Source: Nitrospira sp. (lineage in GTDB: Bacteria; Nitrospirota; Nitrospiria; Nitrospirales; Nitrospiraceae). Taken from it: a stretch of DNA of 58,696 bases. The position numbers and the translations under genes are program-made. The stretch spans positions 1 to 58,696 of the forward strand of contig JABFSU010000089.1 in assembly GCA_013140455.1 (NCBI GenBank), in the 5' to 3' direction. Numbering within the stretch: position 1 is the stretch's first letter; every line of letters begins with the position of its first letter. The notes under the pieces were generated by a model that saw nothing but the letters and a program-made list of their open reading frames with translations, searched no databases and had not been told where the DNA came from. This document shows positions 1 through 7,416 of the stretch, piece by piece.

Positions 1-840
1 GCCTTCCAGGTTCGTCGAGGCCAGGTTCGCCTTGGTATTCTGCCCAATGCCCACGTTGGTCACCGCTTGCCCCACCGCCGTGTTGACCGACGCGCCCTTG
101 AGGGTACTCCCTTCCAGGTTCGTCGAGGCCAGGTTCGCCTTGGTATTCTGCCCAATGCCCACGTTGGTCACCGCTTGCCCCACCGCCGTGTTGACCGCCG
201 CGCCCTTGAGGGTACTCCCTTCCAGGTTCGTCGAGGCCAGGTTCGCCTTGGTATTCTGCCCAATGCCCACGTTGGTCACCGCCTTGCCTTGAGATATGTT
301 AACGGCAGCTCCTTCAATCTGACTACTCTTTAGATCCACTGCACCAAGATTGGCAGTTGTTCCATTTCCTATCGAAACGTTTGTAGCTGCCTGGCCGACT
401 GGGACATTGATCACTGCGCCCTTTACTTCCGATGCCTTCATTTTCACAGACCCAAGGTTTGACCTAGTATCATTACCTACTGCGACATTGGTCACGGTTT
501 TGCCTCCGGGAGTATTCGATATCACCCCAGTGAGCTTACTCCCGTCACTCTTAACAGACCCAAGATTTGCCTCACTCTTTTCACCGATACTGATGTTGAC
601 TGCATTTTGACTGGTTGGGACGTTGACAATGGCTCCCTTGACCTCACTATCAGCCAATTTTACGGTACCAAGATTTGCTTCGCTGCCTTTCCCGATTCCA
701 ACGTTGACAGCATTCTTGCCTTCCATCGTATTAATCACTGCTCCCTTAATCTCCGAGCCGGCAAAAACAGGAGGAGAACAGAGGAAAACCGCGCAGCTAA
801 CAACCAACACGGTCATTTTTGATAGGTTGCTTGTGTTCAC
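1..840 (-). CDS. Exported protein of 36-residue tandem repeats (3' end outside window)
   Basis: An open frame of 280 codons runs from a GTG at 840 off the left edge. The start is chosen for AGGAGGG five bases upstream. Residues 1-27 are a signal peptide with a hydrophobic core and a likely cut after VFA. The rest is exactly seven units of 36 residues with the pattern S-x-[IVL]-K-G-A-x-x-N, then A-V-T-N-V-G-I-G, then A-N-L. The first units are diverged and the last ones are almost identical. Regular spacing of small, hydrophobic and Asn residues suggests a beta-solenoid surface protein, perhaps an adhesin; this is inference from pattern only. I do not recognise the family. It points the same way as the two FecR genes at 1689-7241 and probably belongs to the same surface system. 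It has no counterpart in a conventional ORF list because it is open at the edge. Confidence 0.8.
   Translation of the reverse strand, partial: MNTSNLSKMTVLVVSCAVFLCSPPVFAGSEIKGAVINTMEGKNAVNVGIGKGSEANLGTVKLADSEVKGAIVNVPTSQNAVNISIGEKSEANLGSVKSDGSKLTGVISNTPGGKTVTNVAVGNDTRSNLGSVKMKASEVKGAVINVPVGQAATNVSIGNGTTANLGAVDLKSSQIEGAAVNISQGKAVTNVGIGQNTKANLASTNLEGSTLKGAAVNTAVGQAVTNVGIGQNTKANLASTNLEGSTLKGASVNTAVGQAVTNVGIGQNTKANLASTNLEG
4..281. repeat. 108-bp tandem repeats, nearly identical
   Basis: Units begin at 4, 112 and 220, giving a period of 108 bp (36 codons). Units 1 and 2 differ at one position that I can see (GAC/GCC on the plus strand, changing Ser to Ala). Unit 3 matches for about 62 bp before diverging. 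The array continues past the left edge. Older units of the same period, up to about 756, are recognisable only at protein level, which points to recent expansion at the distal end. Confidence 0.95.
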
Positions 841-1278
841 GTTAGCCCTCCTACGTTTTTGGCCAAGCCATCATATGTAGAAAATCTCTTCAGCCTATTC
901 GAGAGACTCAAACCTGCTCCAGAAATCCAGAAGCGCCGCCACTAATGACACCTTAGGACCGGCGATCTTTAGCAGGGCGGTCACGCCCACGAAAGGCGTT
1001 ATATCATGTACAAGTACTCATTTAGATGGAGGATTTTTGCTCTCATTCATACAAAGAGTCAAGCTCAATTTGGCGAGCCAAGAGCTGAATTTCTAATGAA
1101 ATACGCCACAGCAGTCCCAGTCTAGAGTTTCCAGCGATTCCGTTTTTTCGACGGATTGTACCGAGTTGGACAGGAGCAGGAGCCAGGCAGAGCATGGTCT
1201 GTGACAGAAACGCTTGATTTCTTTCCGACTGTTCCCGTTTGTTCTCGTTTGCAGTCACAGACTGGGACGGCACAGAAC
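841..1278. other. 438-bp divergent non-coding region
   Basis: This stretch separates the leftward repeat-protein gene from the rightward lipoprotein gene. It holds the ribosome binding site of the repeat gene (844-850) and the promoter-like element at 996-1017. The weak ORFs that cross it have no start signal or recognisable product. I see nothing else in it. Confidence 0.6.
996..1017 (-). promoter_or_regulatory. Candidate promoter/operator of the repeat-protein gene
   Basis: Read leftward, the sequence is GTACTTGTAC-ATGAT-ATAACGC. It contains a good -10 hexamer (TATAAC, 1003-998) just after an inverted repeat of two GTAC halves. The same arrangement, GTAC-AA-GTAC-AT followed by ATAACGC, occurs at 7356-7380 ahead of the TPR-barrel gene. 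No convincing -35 box is visible, which would fit an activator-dependent promoter. The function is inferred. Confidence 0.45.
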
Positions 1279-1656
1279 ATGCTGAAGCCTGCTCAGCCCA
1301 TGACTTCCCTGACCACAACCACACGAACACTGATTATCCTGCTCGCAGCGCTTCTGCCGCTGCTCTCAACAGGCTGCAGCGCGACACCCGGGCGTTACGT
1401 CGAAGAACACGAAATCAAGCAGCTGACCGTCGTGTTCCTCGACGAAGCGAGCCTGCACGAACAGTGGAGCAAAATCGCCGGGCGAGAGGCAGTCCGCCTG
1501 ACCGTGCCGATGAACAGCCAAACGCCGATCGTCAAGACCGTCCGCGGCTTCTACGATTATTCCTCCAACACCCTGTATTGCGAGAAGTGGAACTTCGAAG
1601 TGTGTGGACACGAACTCCATCACGCCGCACTCGGGCAGTTTCATCCACAACACTAA
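1279..1656 (+). CDS. Small lipoprotein with HExxH motif
   Basis: This encodes 125 residues from the ATG at 1279; 1300 is an alternative in-frame ATG. A hydrophobic stretch ends in the lipobox LSTGC, so Cys33 would be lipidated and the protein anchored to a membrane facing the periplasm. The C-terminus carries CGHELHHAALGQFHPQH. His111-Glu112-x-x-His115 matches the zincin HExxH motif, with further His at 122 and 125 as possible third ligands. Two Cys near the motif (in LYCEKW and FEVCGH) may form a disulfide. The length is very short for a protease, so a metal-binding or degenerate peptidase-like role is equally possible. It is tail to tail with the first FecR gene. Confidence 0.7.
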   Translation: MLKPAQPMTSLTTTTRTLIILLAALLPLLSTGCSATPGRYVEEHEIKQLTVVFLDEASLHEQWSKIAGREAVRLTVPMNSQTPIVKTVRGFYDYSSNTLYCEKWNFEVCGHELHHAALGQFHPQH

Positions 1657-1688
1657 ACCTCTCAGTAGCCTTCCTCAGATCCTCGCTT

Positions 1689-4370
1689 TTACTTTTTCAC
1701 GACGGATGTCCCGTTGATCGTCAAAGTAGATCCGCTGTCCACTTTGAACAAGGCCGCGTTCGATGCAATGTTCACCGTTGAAGTAGCCGGCCCCGCAAAC
1801 ACATTAAACGTACTTGGCAACATCACATTGCCCGTTACTCCCGCCACCTTCAGCGTCGTGCCGTTCCCCAATTGGAAGGGTTGATTGGCGCTATTGACTA
1901 AGACGCCACAGGCCGCATTACAAAAGCTGTTCGTGATCGAAAGTGTGTTAGCGCCACTCCCAAAGACACCGAAGGCATTGCCATTGAGATTCAGTGCCGA
2001 GTTGCCCGTTAGATTGAACAGCGCGCCGTTGCTGATCGTCAGCGTGCTACCGCCTGTCAAGGAGAACAGGTACCCGTTCACCGTCCCGGTTGCCGCATTC
2101 AGATTTAGGAGATGTCCGTTCTGGATAAGCAATTGAGACGCATTGAGGGCGACGAGGGCACCATTCACCAACATCGCCTGGGTATTGGGACCACCCTGCC
2201 CGGCCAGATCTGCGAAATGGCTGGAGGTTGTCATCGTCGCATTCGTGAGGGCCAGCAGTGGCGCCGACGCCTCCAAGAGCGCCCCGTCCAACGGGATCGT
2301 CGAGCGAACCACGACCGCAGACGTCACCTTCACATCGGGCGTAGCGCCTGGCGTCGCGTTGCCATCTCTGTCGAAATGGGATCCGGCTGCGATATCGATG
2401 AGCGGGATTGAGCCTCCAGGGCCTTTGAGCTTGGCGTCTAGCACACTGAGCAAGGCCTTGTTACCACCATTGGTATCGATAGTGCTCCCGTCATAGACCC
2501 CGAGCAGCCGATCCTGCACTGTGACGGAGGTGGTCACTCCATTGTTCGGCCCGTTGATGACGGATAGCAGCGAGCCGGTGAACTTGGCATCTGAGCCACC
2601 CACGTTTCTAAAGTAATTATCTGTCGCTGCCGTCGTGCCGATGGTTGCTTTCGTGCCTTGATCCAGCGTCACACCGCCGGTAAGGTTCACAACGGGAATG
2701 GCAGTGGAACTCGTCGCCGTGATCGCGCCGTCGACATGACTCACACCATTCCCTAGCTGATCAATCGCAATCCCATTTGGAGAGGGGGTTGAAATGCTGG
2801 AATACTGCCCCATAGTTCCGCCTGCAAACGCGTCTCTAGCCCCAAAAGCATTCAAGACAGGGATTGATTCTGACTGAACAATGAAGGTGCTGTTTGCAGC
2901 AACAACTTCTCTTGGTGGCCCACTGTCGTTAAATCCTATACTGAACGGCACGGGAGCGCGATCAGATGGATAGAGTCCATTTGCTCCAGAAAACCCCCCA
3001 TTAGTCGAGGCCAAGTTGGTAAAACTTGTCACAGTAGAGTTCGCCGCCTGCGCGGCTCCACGTACAATCAGGGTTTCAGTCGGAGCAATTCCTCCGTGCC
3101 CACTATTGGGTGTCCCGCCTATAAGCACTAACTCTTTAACAACAGAGAATTGGCTCGTAACCGACGGCACTGGTTCAAACGTCAGATTCGGCTGGAGCTT
3201 ATTGGTATTGGGATCGACACAGCTAACTGAAGCACACGGTGTACCATTAAACAGCGGTTGAACCGGGTCCTTTCTTGTGAATACCAGCAGCGAATTCCCG
3301 CCATTTACTCTCACGCTTAATCCTCTTGCGGCGGGAGCGGCACCGAATCCCGAGTTATTATTGCCCCCATACCCTGTTCCCGACGTATTTGTGACCCCGC
3401 CGGATGTCGGATTCGAAGTGCTCCCGCTGCCGAACAACGCATTGGCTACTGCGTTCGCCAGGGCCACGCCGCCCGTCGCGCCGTTAATGGCGTTCTTACT
3501 CTGATCGCCGCTACTCGTCTGGCCTTCCCCCGTCTCTGCCGCGCCGGTCAGCGCGTTGCCGAGTTGGGTCGCTTGATCCACCTGCAACGCCACGAGATTG
3601 TCCATGCCTTCTTTCGGCGTGCTGCGGTGTCCCGCCGTTGCCACCACGCCAGACTTCAGCGTGTCCGGTGCGGTGATTCCCGCGATAGGTCCCGCCTGGC
3701 CACCCTGCAAGGTGATGGCCTGGCCACTCTGCAGGGTCACGCCTTTGGCTCCGGGTCCTGTCCCAACAATCTCCGCGAGTCCTTCTTCGACTTGAATGAT
3801 CTCGCCACGAGTCAGAGACAGCGCCGCCACGATTGTAGGGGAATAGGAAGCCAGATAGGGCCGCGCCTCTCCCGTCGGGATCTGATCTGCCGCGCGCACC
3901 GGCGCATCGACCAGCACGCGGACAATGCCGCCGCGAGTCTGCACTTGCCCGGTCGGGGTCTGCACCGTCACGAGGCCCTGCTCACCGAGCGCTGAAGCCG
4001 CCGCCGCCACCCGCACGGTGCCTTTGCTGACTTGAATAGTGGTCTGTTCGGGCGTCATCGTCGTCAACTGTACGGACGTCCCCTGCCCCACGGTCACGAC
4101 GGCCCGGTTTCCGATTAACACCTCGGCCATCGTCCGGTCGCCGGTCGTGAGCCGATCGCCGGCCGCGACGCCCTCGCGAAACTGCAGCGTCTTCGTCCCT
4201 GCCCCATTCTGCAGCGTCAGCTGGTCGCCGCTTAACGCGGACACGACCACCCGCCGCGTGGCTTCGATCCGGACGCCGCGTTGATCCGCCGCCCATAAGA
4301 CCGCCGGTCCGAGCAGTTGAGTCGTAATCAACGACACCGCGATAAGGCAGGATGGCCGATGGCGATACAT
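1689..4370 (-). CDS. FecR-domain exported beta-helix-like protein, copy 1
   Basis: The product is 893 residues. The ATG at 4370 is preferred over a GTG two codons upstream because AAAGGAG lies seven bases before it. A signal peptide ends near LWA-A (about residue 28). A FecR-type domain follows, at about 35-190 (VGQGTSVQLTT, IQVSKGTVRV, VQTRGGIVRVLVD). Next come a Gly/Asn/Ser-rich linker (about 290-350), a copy-specific central region, and a C-terminal half rich in short N/G/T/L motifs (LLNLN, LTISNGALFNL) typical of secreted beta-helices. Here FecR is not the sigma-regulator form: there is no cytoplasmic or transmembrane part and no ECF sigma gene nearby. It lies 69 bp downstream of its paralogue in one leftward unit. 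A surface or matrix role is inferred. Confidence 0.85.
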   Translation of the reverse strand: MYRHRPSCLIAVSLITTQLLGPAVLWAADQRGVRIEATRRVVVSALSGDQLTLQNGAGTKTLQFREGVAAGDRLTTGDRTMAEVLIGNRAVVTVGQGTSVQLTTMTPEQTTIQVSKGTVRVAAAASALGEQGLVTVQTPTGQVQTRGGIVRVLVDAPVRAADQIPTGEARPYLASYSPTIVAALSLTRGEIIQVEEGLAEIVGTGPGAKGVTLQSGQAITLQGGQAGPIAGITAPDTLKSGVVATAGHRSTPKEGMDNLVALQVDQATQLGNALTGAAETGEGQTSSGDQSKNAINGATGGVALANAVANALFGSGSTSNPTSGGVTNTSGTGYGGNNNSGFGAAPAARGLSVRVNGGNSLLVFTRKDPVQPLFNGTPCASVSCVDPNTNKLQPNLTFEPVPSVTSQFSVVKELVLIGGTPNSGHGGIAPTETLIVRGAAQAANSTVTSFTNLASTNGGFSGANGLYPSDRAPVPFSIGFNDSGPPREVVAANSTFIVQSESIPVLNAFGARDAFAGGTMGQYSSISTPSPNGIAIDQLGNGVSHVDGAITATSSTAIPVVNLTGGVTLDQGTKATIGTTAATDNYFRNVGGSDAKFTGSLLSVINGPNNGVTTSVTVQDRLLGVYDGSTIDTNGGNKALLSVLDAKLKGPGGSIPLIDIAAGSHFDRDGNATPGATPDVKVTSAVVVRSTIPLDGALLEASAPLLALTNATMTTSSHFADLAGQGGPNTQAMLVNGALVALNASQLLIQNGHLLNLNAATGTVNGYLFSLTGGSTLTISNGALFNLTGNSALNLNGNAFGVFGSGANTLSITNSFCNAACGVLVNSANQPFQLGNGTTLKVAGVTGNVMLPSTFNVFAGPATSTVNIASNAALFKVDSGSTLTINGTSVVKK
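3529..4297. repeat. 769-bp duplicated block, copy 1
   Basis: This block matches 6400-7168 with no difference in a row-by-row comparison (constant offset 2871). It encodes the segment from just after the signal peptide through the FecR domain to the ALTGAAETG region. Identity breaks sharply at both ends. Confidence 0.95.
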
Positions 4371-4439
4371 AGTCACTCTCCTTTGTTAGTCTCAATGAGA
4401 CCCGTGCTGACAATCCTCGATGCCTCGCGACCCCTCTCG

Positions 4440-7241
4440 CTATCGGACCTTCGTCGTGCCGATCGTTAGGGTCGAAGTCTCATCCACATGGAACAGCGCC
4501 GTCGTGCTGGTCCCCATGATGGCCGCGGGACTTCCGCCGGACGCTGCAAAGGGACTGAAGCCGCTGGGCAAAACCACGTTCTTGCTCGTCCCTGCCACCA
4601 GAATCGGGCTGAGTGCTCCTGTTGAAACTCCCACAGGCATTTGGAAGGCCTGGCCCGCACCATTCACCAATTGCCCACAAGATCCGGGCGAGCACAAACT
4701 GTTCTGGACGAACAGCGTATTGGCTCCGCTACCAAATACACCAAAGGCGTTGGCGCCCAGCGTTAACGACGATCCTTTGTTCAAACTAAACAGTGCGCCG
4801 TTGTTGATAGTGAGGGTACTGCCACCGGTCAAGGAGAATAGGTAGCCATTTACCGTCGCGGTCGCCGCATTCAGATTCAGGAGATGTCCGTTCTGGATGA
4901 GCAGCTGTGAGGCATTGAGCGCCACCAGCGCATCGCCGAGCTTAATCGATTGCGCCTGATTGCCGGCTAAGTCGGCAAAGTGACTCGCGGTGGTCATGGT
5001 CGCATTCGTGAGGGCCAACAGTGGCGCGGACGCCTCTAATAGCGCCCCGTCCAGCGGGATCGTCGAGCGGACCACCACCGCAGACGTCACTTTGACATCG
5101 GGTGCAGAACCATCGGTCGTAGTCACCGTCCGGGGCTTGTCCGGCGTGACCAGTTCATCTGGATCAATCGCGAAATGTTTTCCATTCGCGATATCGATGA
5201 GCGGGATCGACCCTCCAGGACCTTTGAGCTTGGCATCCAGCACGCTCAGCAAGGCCTTGTTGCCACTCCCATCGATGCCACACTCTGGATGCCCACCACA
5301 GACAGTGCTCCCATCATAGACACCGAGCAGCCGATCTTGCACCGTCACGGAGGTCGTGACGCCGTTGTTCAGCCCGTTAATGACGGACAGCAGCGAGCCG
5401 GTGAACTTGGCATCTGAGCCACCCACGTTTCTAAAGTAATTATCTGTCGCTGCCGTCGTGCCGATCGTCGCCTTCGTGCCTTGATCCAGCGTCACACCGC
5501 CGGTAAGGTTCACCACGGGAATGGCAGTGGAACTCGTCGCCGTGATCGCGCCGTCGACGTTACTAGTCCCAACATCAGGACCACCACTCTCATTGATAAG
5601 CGCGATCCCGTCTGGATGACTCGAAAATTGACCAAGGGTACCGCCCCTATAGACTGCATCATTACCCGTGGTAGATGTGGTCTGCACGACAAAGGTGCTA
5701 TTTGACGCCACAGCCTCAGGTGCTGCCTGCCCCGTACCCAAACTACCCCCTCCTGCCGCGATATCATGAGGATATAGCCCACCCTCAAAGCCGCCAGTGC
5801 CTCTGCCGGGAAAGAAAGCAGCCACATTCGTAAAATTCTCTCCAGTGAATGTTGCCGCCGCTCCACGTACAACCAATCTCTCGTCAGGGACGATCCCACC
5901 ATGACCGGTATTGCCTGCACCGCCAATCAGAACAAGCTCTTTCACAATGGTGAACTCACTCTGAATCGATTTGAATGCCTTAAACTCTACATTTCCAGTG
6001 TCACCGGGAATAATGTGTCCGTTGTATCCATTCAGGTGGAAGCACTGCAGGTCTCTACAAACTTCACCCTTGAAGTAGGTCGTGCTAATGCCACCGCCAA
6101 AATCTATGGTGAAGTCCTTTTTCACGTAGCCTGCAACAGCGTCCATTCTGGTAAAGGCGAGCAGTGCATTGCTTCCATTGAGATTCACGGGGGCTCCAGC
6201 AAAACTGCGCACCGTAAATCCCGAGTTGCTATTACCCCCATACCCAGCCCCTGTCGTATTTGTGATCCCGCCGGATGTCGGATTGGCTGTGCTGCCGTTA
6301 CCAAACAGCGCATTGGCTACTGCATTCGCCAGCGTCACGCCGCCGGTGGCGCCGTTGAGGGCTTTGCCACTTTCGTCCTTCTTCCCTGACTCGCCTGCGC
6401 CCGTCTCTGCCGCGCCGGTCAGCGCGTTGCCGAGTTGGGTCGCTTGATCCACCTGCAACGCCACGAGATTGTCCATGCCTTCTTTCGGCGTGCTGCGGTG
6501 TCCCGCCGTTGCCACCACGCCAGACTTCAGCGTGTCCGGTGCGGTGATTCCCGCGATAGGTCCCGCCTGGCCACCCTGCAAGGTGATGGCCTGGCCACTC
6601 TGCAGGGTCACGCCTTTGGCTCCGGGTCCTGTCCCAACAATCTCCGCGAGTCCTTCTTCGACTTGAATGATCTCGCCACGAGTCAGAGACAGCGCCGCCA
6701 CGATTGTAGGGGAATAGGAAGCCAGATAGGGCCGCGCCTCTCCCGTCGGGATCTGATCTGCCGCGCGCACCGGCGCATCGACCAGCACGCGGACAATGCC
6801 GCCGCGAGTCTGCACTTGCCCGGTCGGGGTCTGCACCGTCACGAGGCCCTGCTCACCGAGCGCTGAAGCCGCCGCCGCCACCCGCACGGTGCCTTTGCTG
6901 ACTTGAATAGTGGTCTGTTCGGGCGTCATCGTCGTCAACTGTACGGACGTCCCCTGCCCCACGGTCACGACGGCCCGGTTTCCGATTAACACCTCGGCCA
7001 TCGTCCGGTCGCCGGTCGTGAGCCGATCGCCGGCCGCGACGCCCTCGCGAAACTGCAGCGTCTTCGTCCCTGCCCCATTCTGCAGCGTCAGCTGGTCGCC
7101 GCTTAACGCGGACACGACCACCCGCCGCGTGGCTTCGATCCGGACGCCGCGTTGATCCGCCGCCCATAGCAGCGCAGGACCACCAAGCTGTGTCGCAACC
7201 AACAATCCAACCATCGCACGAGACGTTCGATGCACATGCAT
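4440..7241 (-). CDS. FecR-domain exported beta-helix-like protein, copy 2
   Basis: The product is 933 residues. The ATG at 7241 is chosen because AAGGAG sits eight bases upstream; the GTG three codons earlier is too close to it. The layout is as in copy 1: signal peptide ending at LWA-A, FecR domain to about residue 190, an N/G/T-rich linker, a variable middle, and a C-terminal repetitive beta-helix-like half. The N-terminal ~255 residues after the signal are identical to copy 1. The module SNVDGAITATSST to YDGST is nearly identical. The middle region differs and carries its own Cys pairs (CRDLQC, CGGHPEC, CSPGSC), possible extracellular disulfide loops. It is divergent from the TPR-barrel gene across a 175-bp promoter region. 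Secretion through that barrel is a hypothesis. Confidence 0.85.
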   Translation of the reverse strand: MHVHRTSRAMVGLLVATQLGGPALLWAADQRGVRIEATRRVVVSALSGDQLTLQNGAGTKTLQFREGVAAGDRLTTGDRTMAEVLIGNRAVVTVGQGTSVQLTTMTPEQTTIQVSKGTVRVAAAASALGEQGLVTVQTPTGQVQTRGGIVRVLVDAPVRAADQIPTGEARPYLASYSPTIVAALSLTRGEIIQVEEGLAEIVGTGPGAKGVTLQSGQAITLQGGQAGPIAGITAPDTLKSGVVATAGHRSTPKEGMDNLVALQVDQATQLGNALTGAAETGAGESGKKDESGKALNGATGGVTLANAVANALFGNGSTANPTSGGITNTTGAGYGGNSNSGFTVRSFAGAPVNLNGSNALLAFTRMDAVAGYVKKDFTIDFGGGISTTYFKGEVCRDLQCFHLNGYNGHIIPGDTGNVEFKAFKSIQSEFTIVKELVLIGGAGNTGHGGIVPDERLVVRGAAATFTGENFTNVAAFFPGRGTGGFEGGLYPHDIAAGGGSLGTGQAAPEAVASNSTFVVQTTSTTGNDAVYRGGTLGQFSSHPDGIALINESGGPDVGTSNVDGAITATSSTAIPVVNLTGGVTLDQGTKATIGTTAATDNYFRNVGGSDAKFTGSLLSVINGLNNGVTTSVTVQDRLLGVYDGSTVCGGHPECGIDGSGNKALLSVLDAKLKGPGGSIPLIDIANGKHFAIDPDELVTPDKPRTVTTTDGSAPDVKVTSAVVVRSTIPLDGALLEASAPLLALTNATMTTASHFADLAGNQAQSIKLGDALVALNASQLLIQNGHLLNLNAATATVNGYLFSLTGGSTLTINNGALFSLNKGSSLTLGANAFGVFGSGANTLFVQNSLCSPGSCGQLVNGAGQAFQMPVGVSTGALSPILVAGTSKNVVLPSGFSPFAASGGSPAAIMGTSTTALFHVDETSTLTIGTTKVR
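6400..7168. repeat. 769-bp duplicated block, copy 2
   Basis: This is the identical partner of 3529-4297. The flanks, including the signal-peptide codons, are clearly diverged. That favours gene conversion, or selection-free recent exchange, over a simple recent whole-gene duplication. Confidence 0.95.
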
Positions 7242-7355
7242 GGCGATCACTCCTTAGTTCAGGTGAAACAAGTCCGAATCACGATATCGAGCCGGTCAGC
7301 CCTCTTGACAGTTTCCTTCGTTCCCAGGTACAGAAGGCCCCAGCGCCATGAATAC

Positions 7356-7389
7356 GTACAAGTACATTTATTCATAACGCATATATACT
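7356..7389 (+). promoter_or_regulatory. Candidate promoter/operator of the TPR-barrel/CHAT operon
   Basis: GTACAAGTAC (7356-7365) is followed by ATTTATTC and ATAACGC (7374-7380), then TATACT (7384-7389). TATACT could be a -10 box with the GTAC repeat at the -35 position. The element shares GTAC-NN-GTAC-AT and ATAACGC with the one at 996-1017, which implies a common regulator. This is inferred from two sites only. Confidence 0.45.
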
Positions 7390-7416
7390 CATATTTGAGG
7401 AAGGAAGGTGTCACAG

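Noticed and set aside
1-281. CRISPR-like array
   Set aside because: The 108-bp units are contiguous with no spacers and lie in frame inside a coding sequence.
32-880. Rightward reading frames over the 108-bp repeats
   Set aside because: They are antisense shadows of the leftward repeat-protein frame, which has a signal peptide, a strong ribosome binding site and an exact 36-residue period.
1043-1330. Leftward 95-codon frame across the start of the lipoprotein gene
   Set aside because: No ribosome binding site, composition not protein-like, and it overlaps a better-supported gene on the other strand.
3564-4284. Long open frames antisense to the FecR domain, duplicated at 6435-7155
   Set aside because: They are identical only because the DNA block is duplicated; the leftward frame explains the sequence.
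4384-4402. Inverted repeat GTCTCA-AT-GAGAC between the FecR genes as a terminator
   Set aside because: Short stem, no T-run, and the ribosome binding site of the next gene is directly behind it; too weak to list.
1689-7241. FecR genes as part of an ECF sigma/FecR regulatory pair
   Set aside because: Both are large exported proteins without a cytoplasmic anti-sigma part, and no ECF sigma gene lies near.
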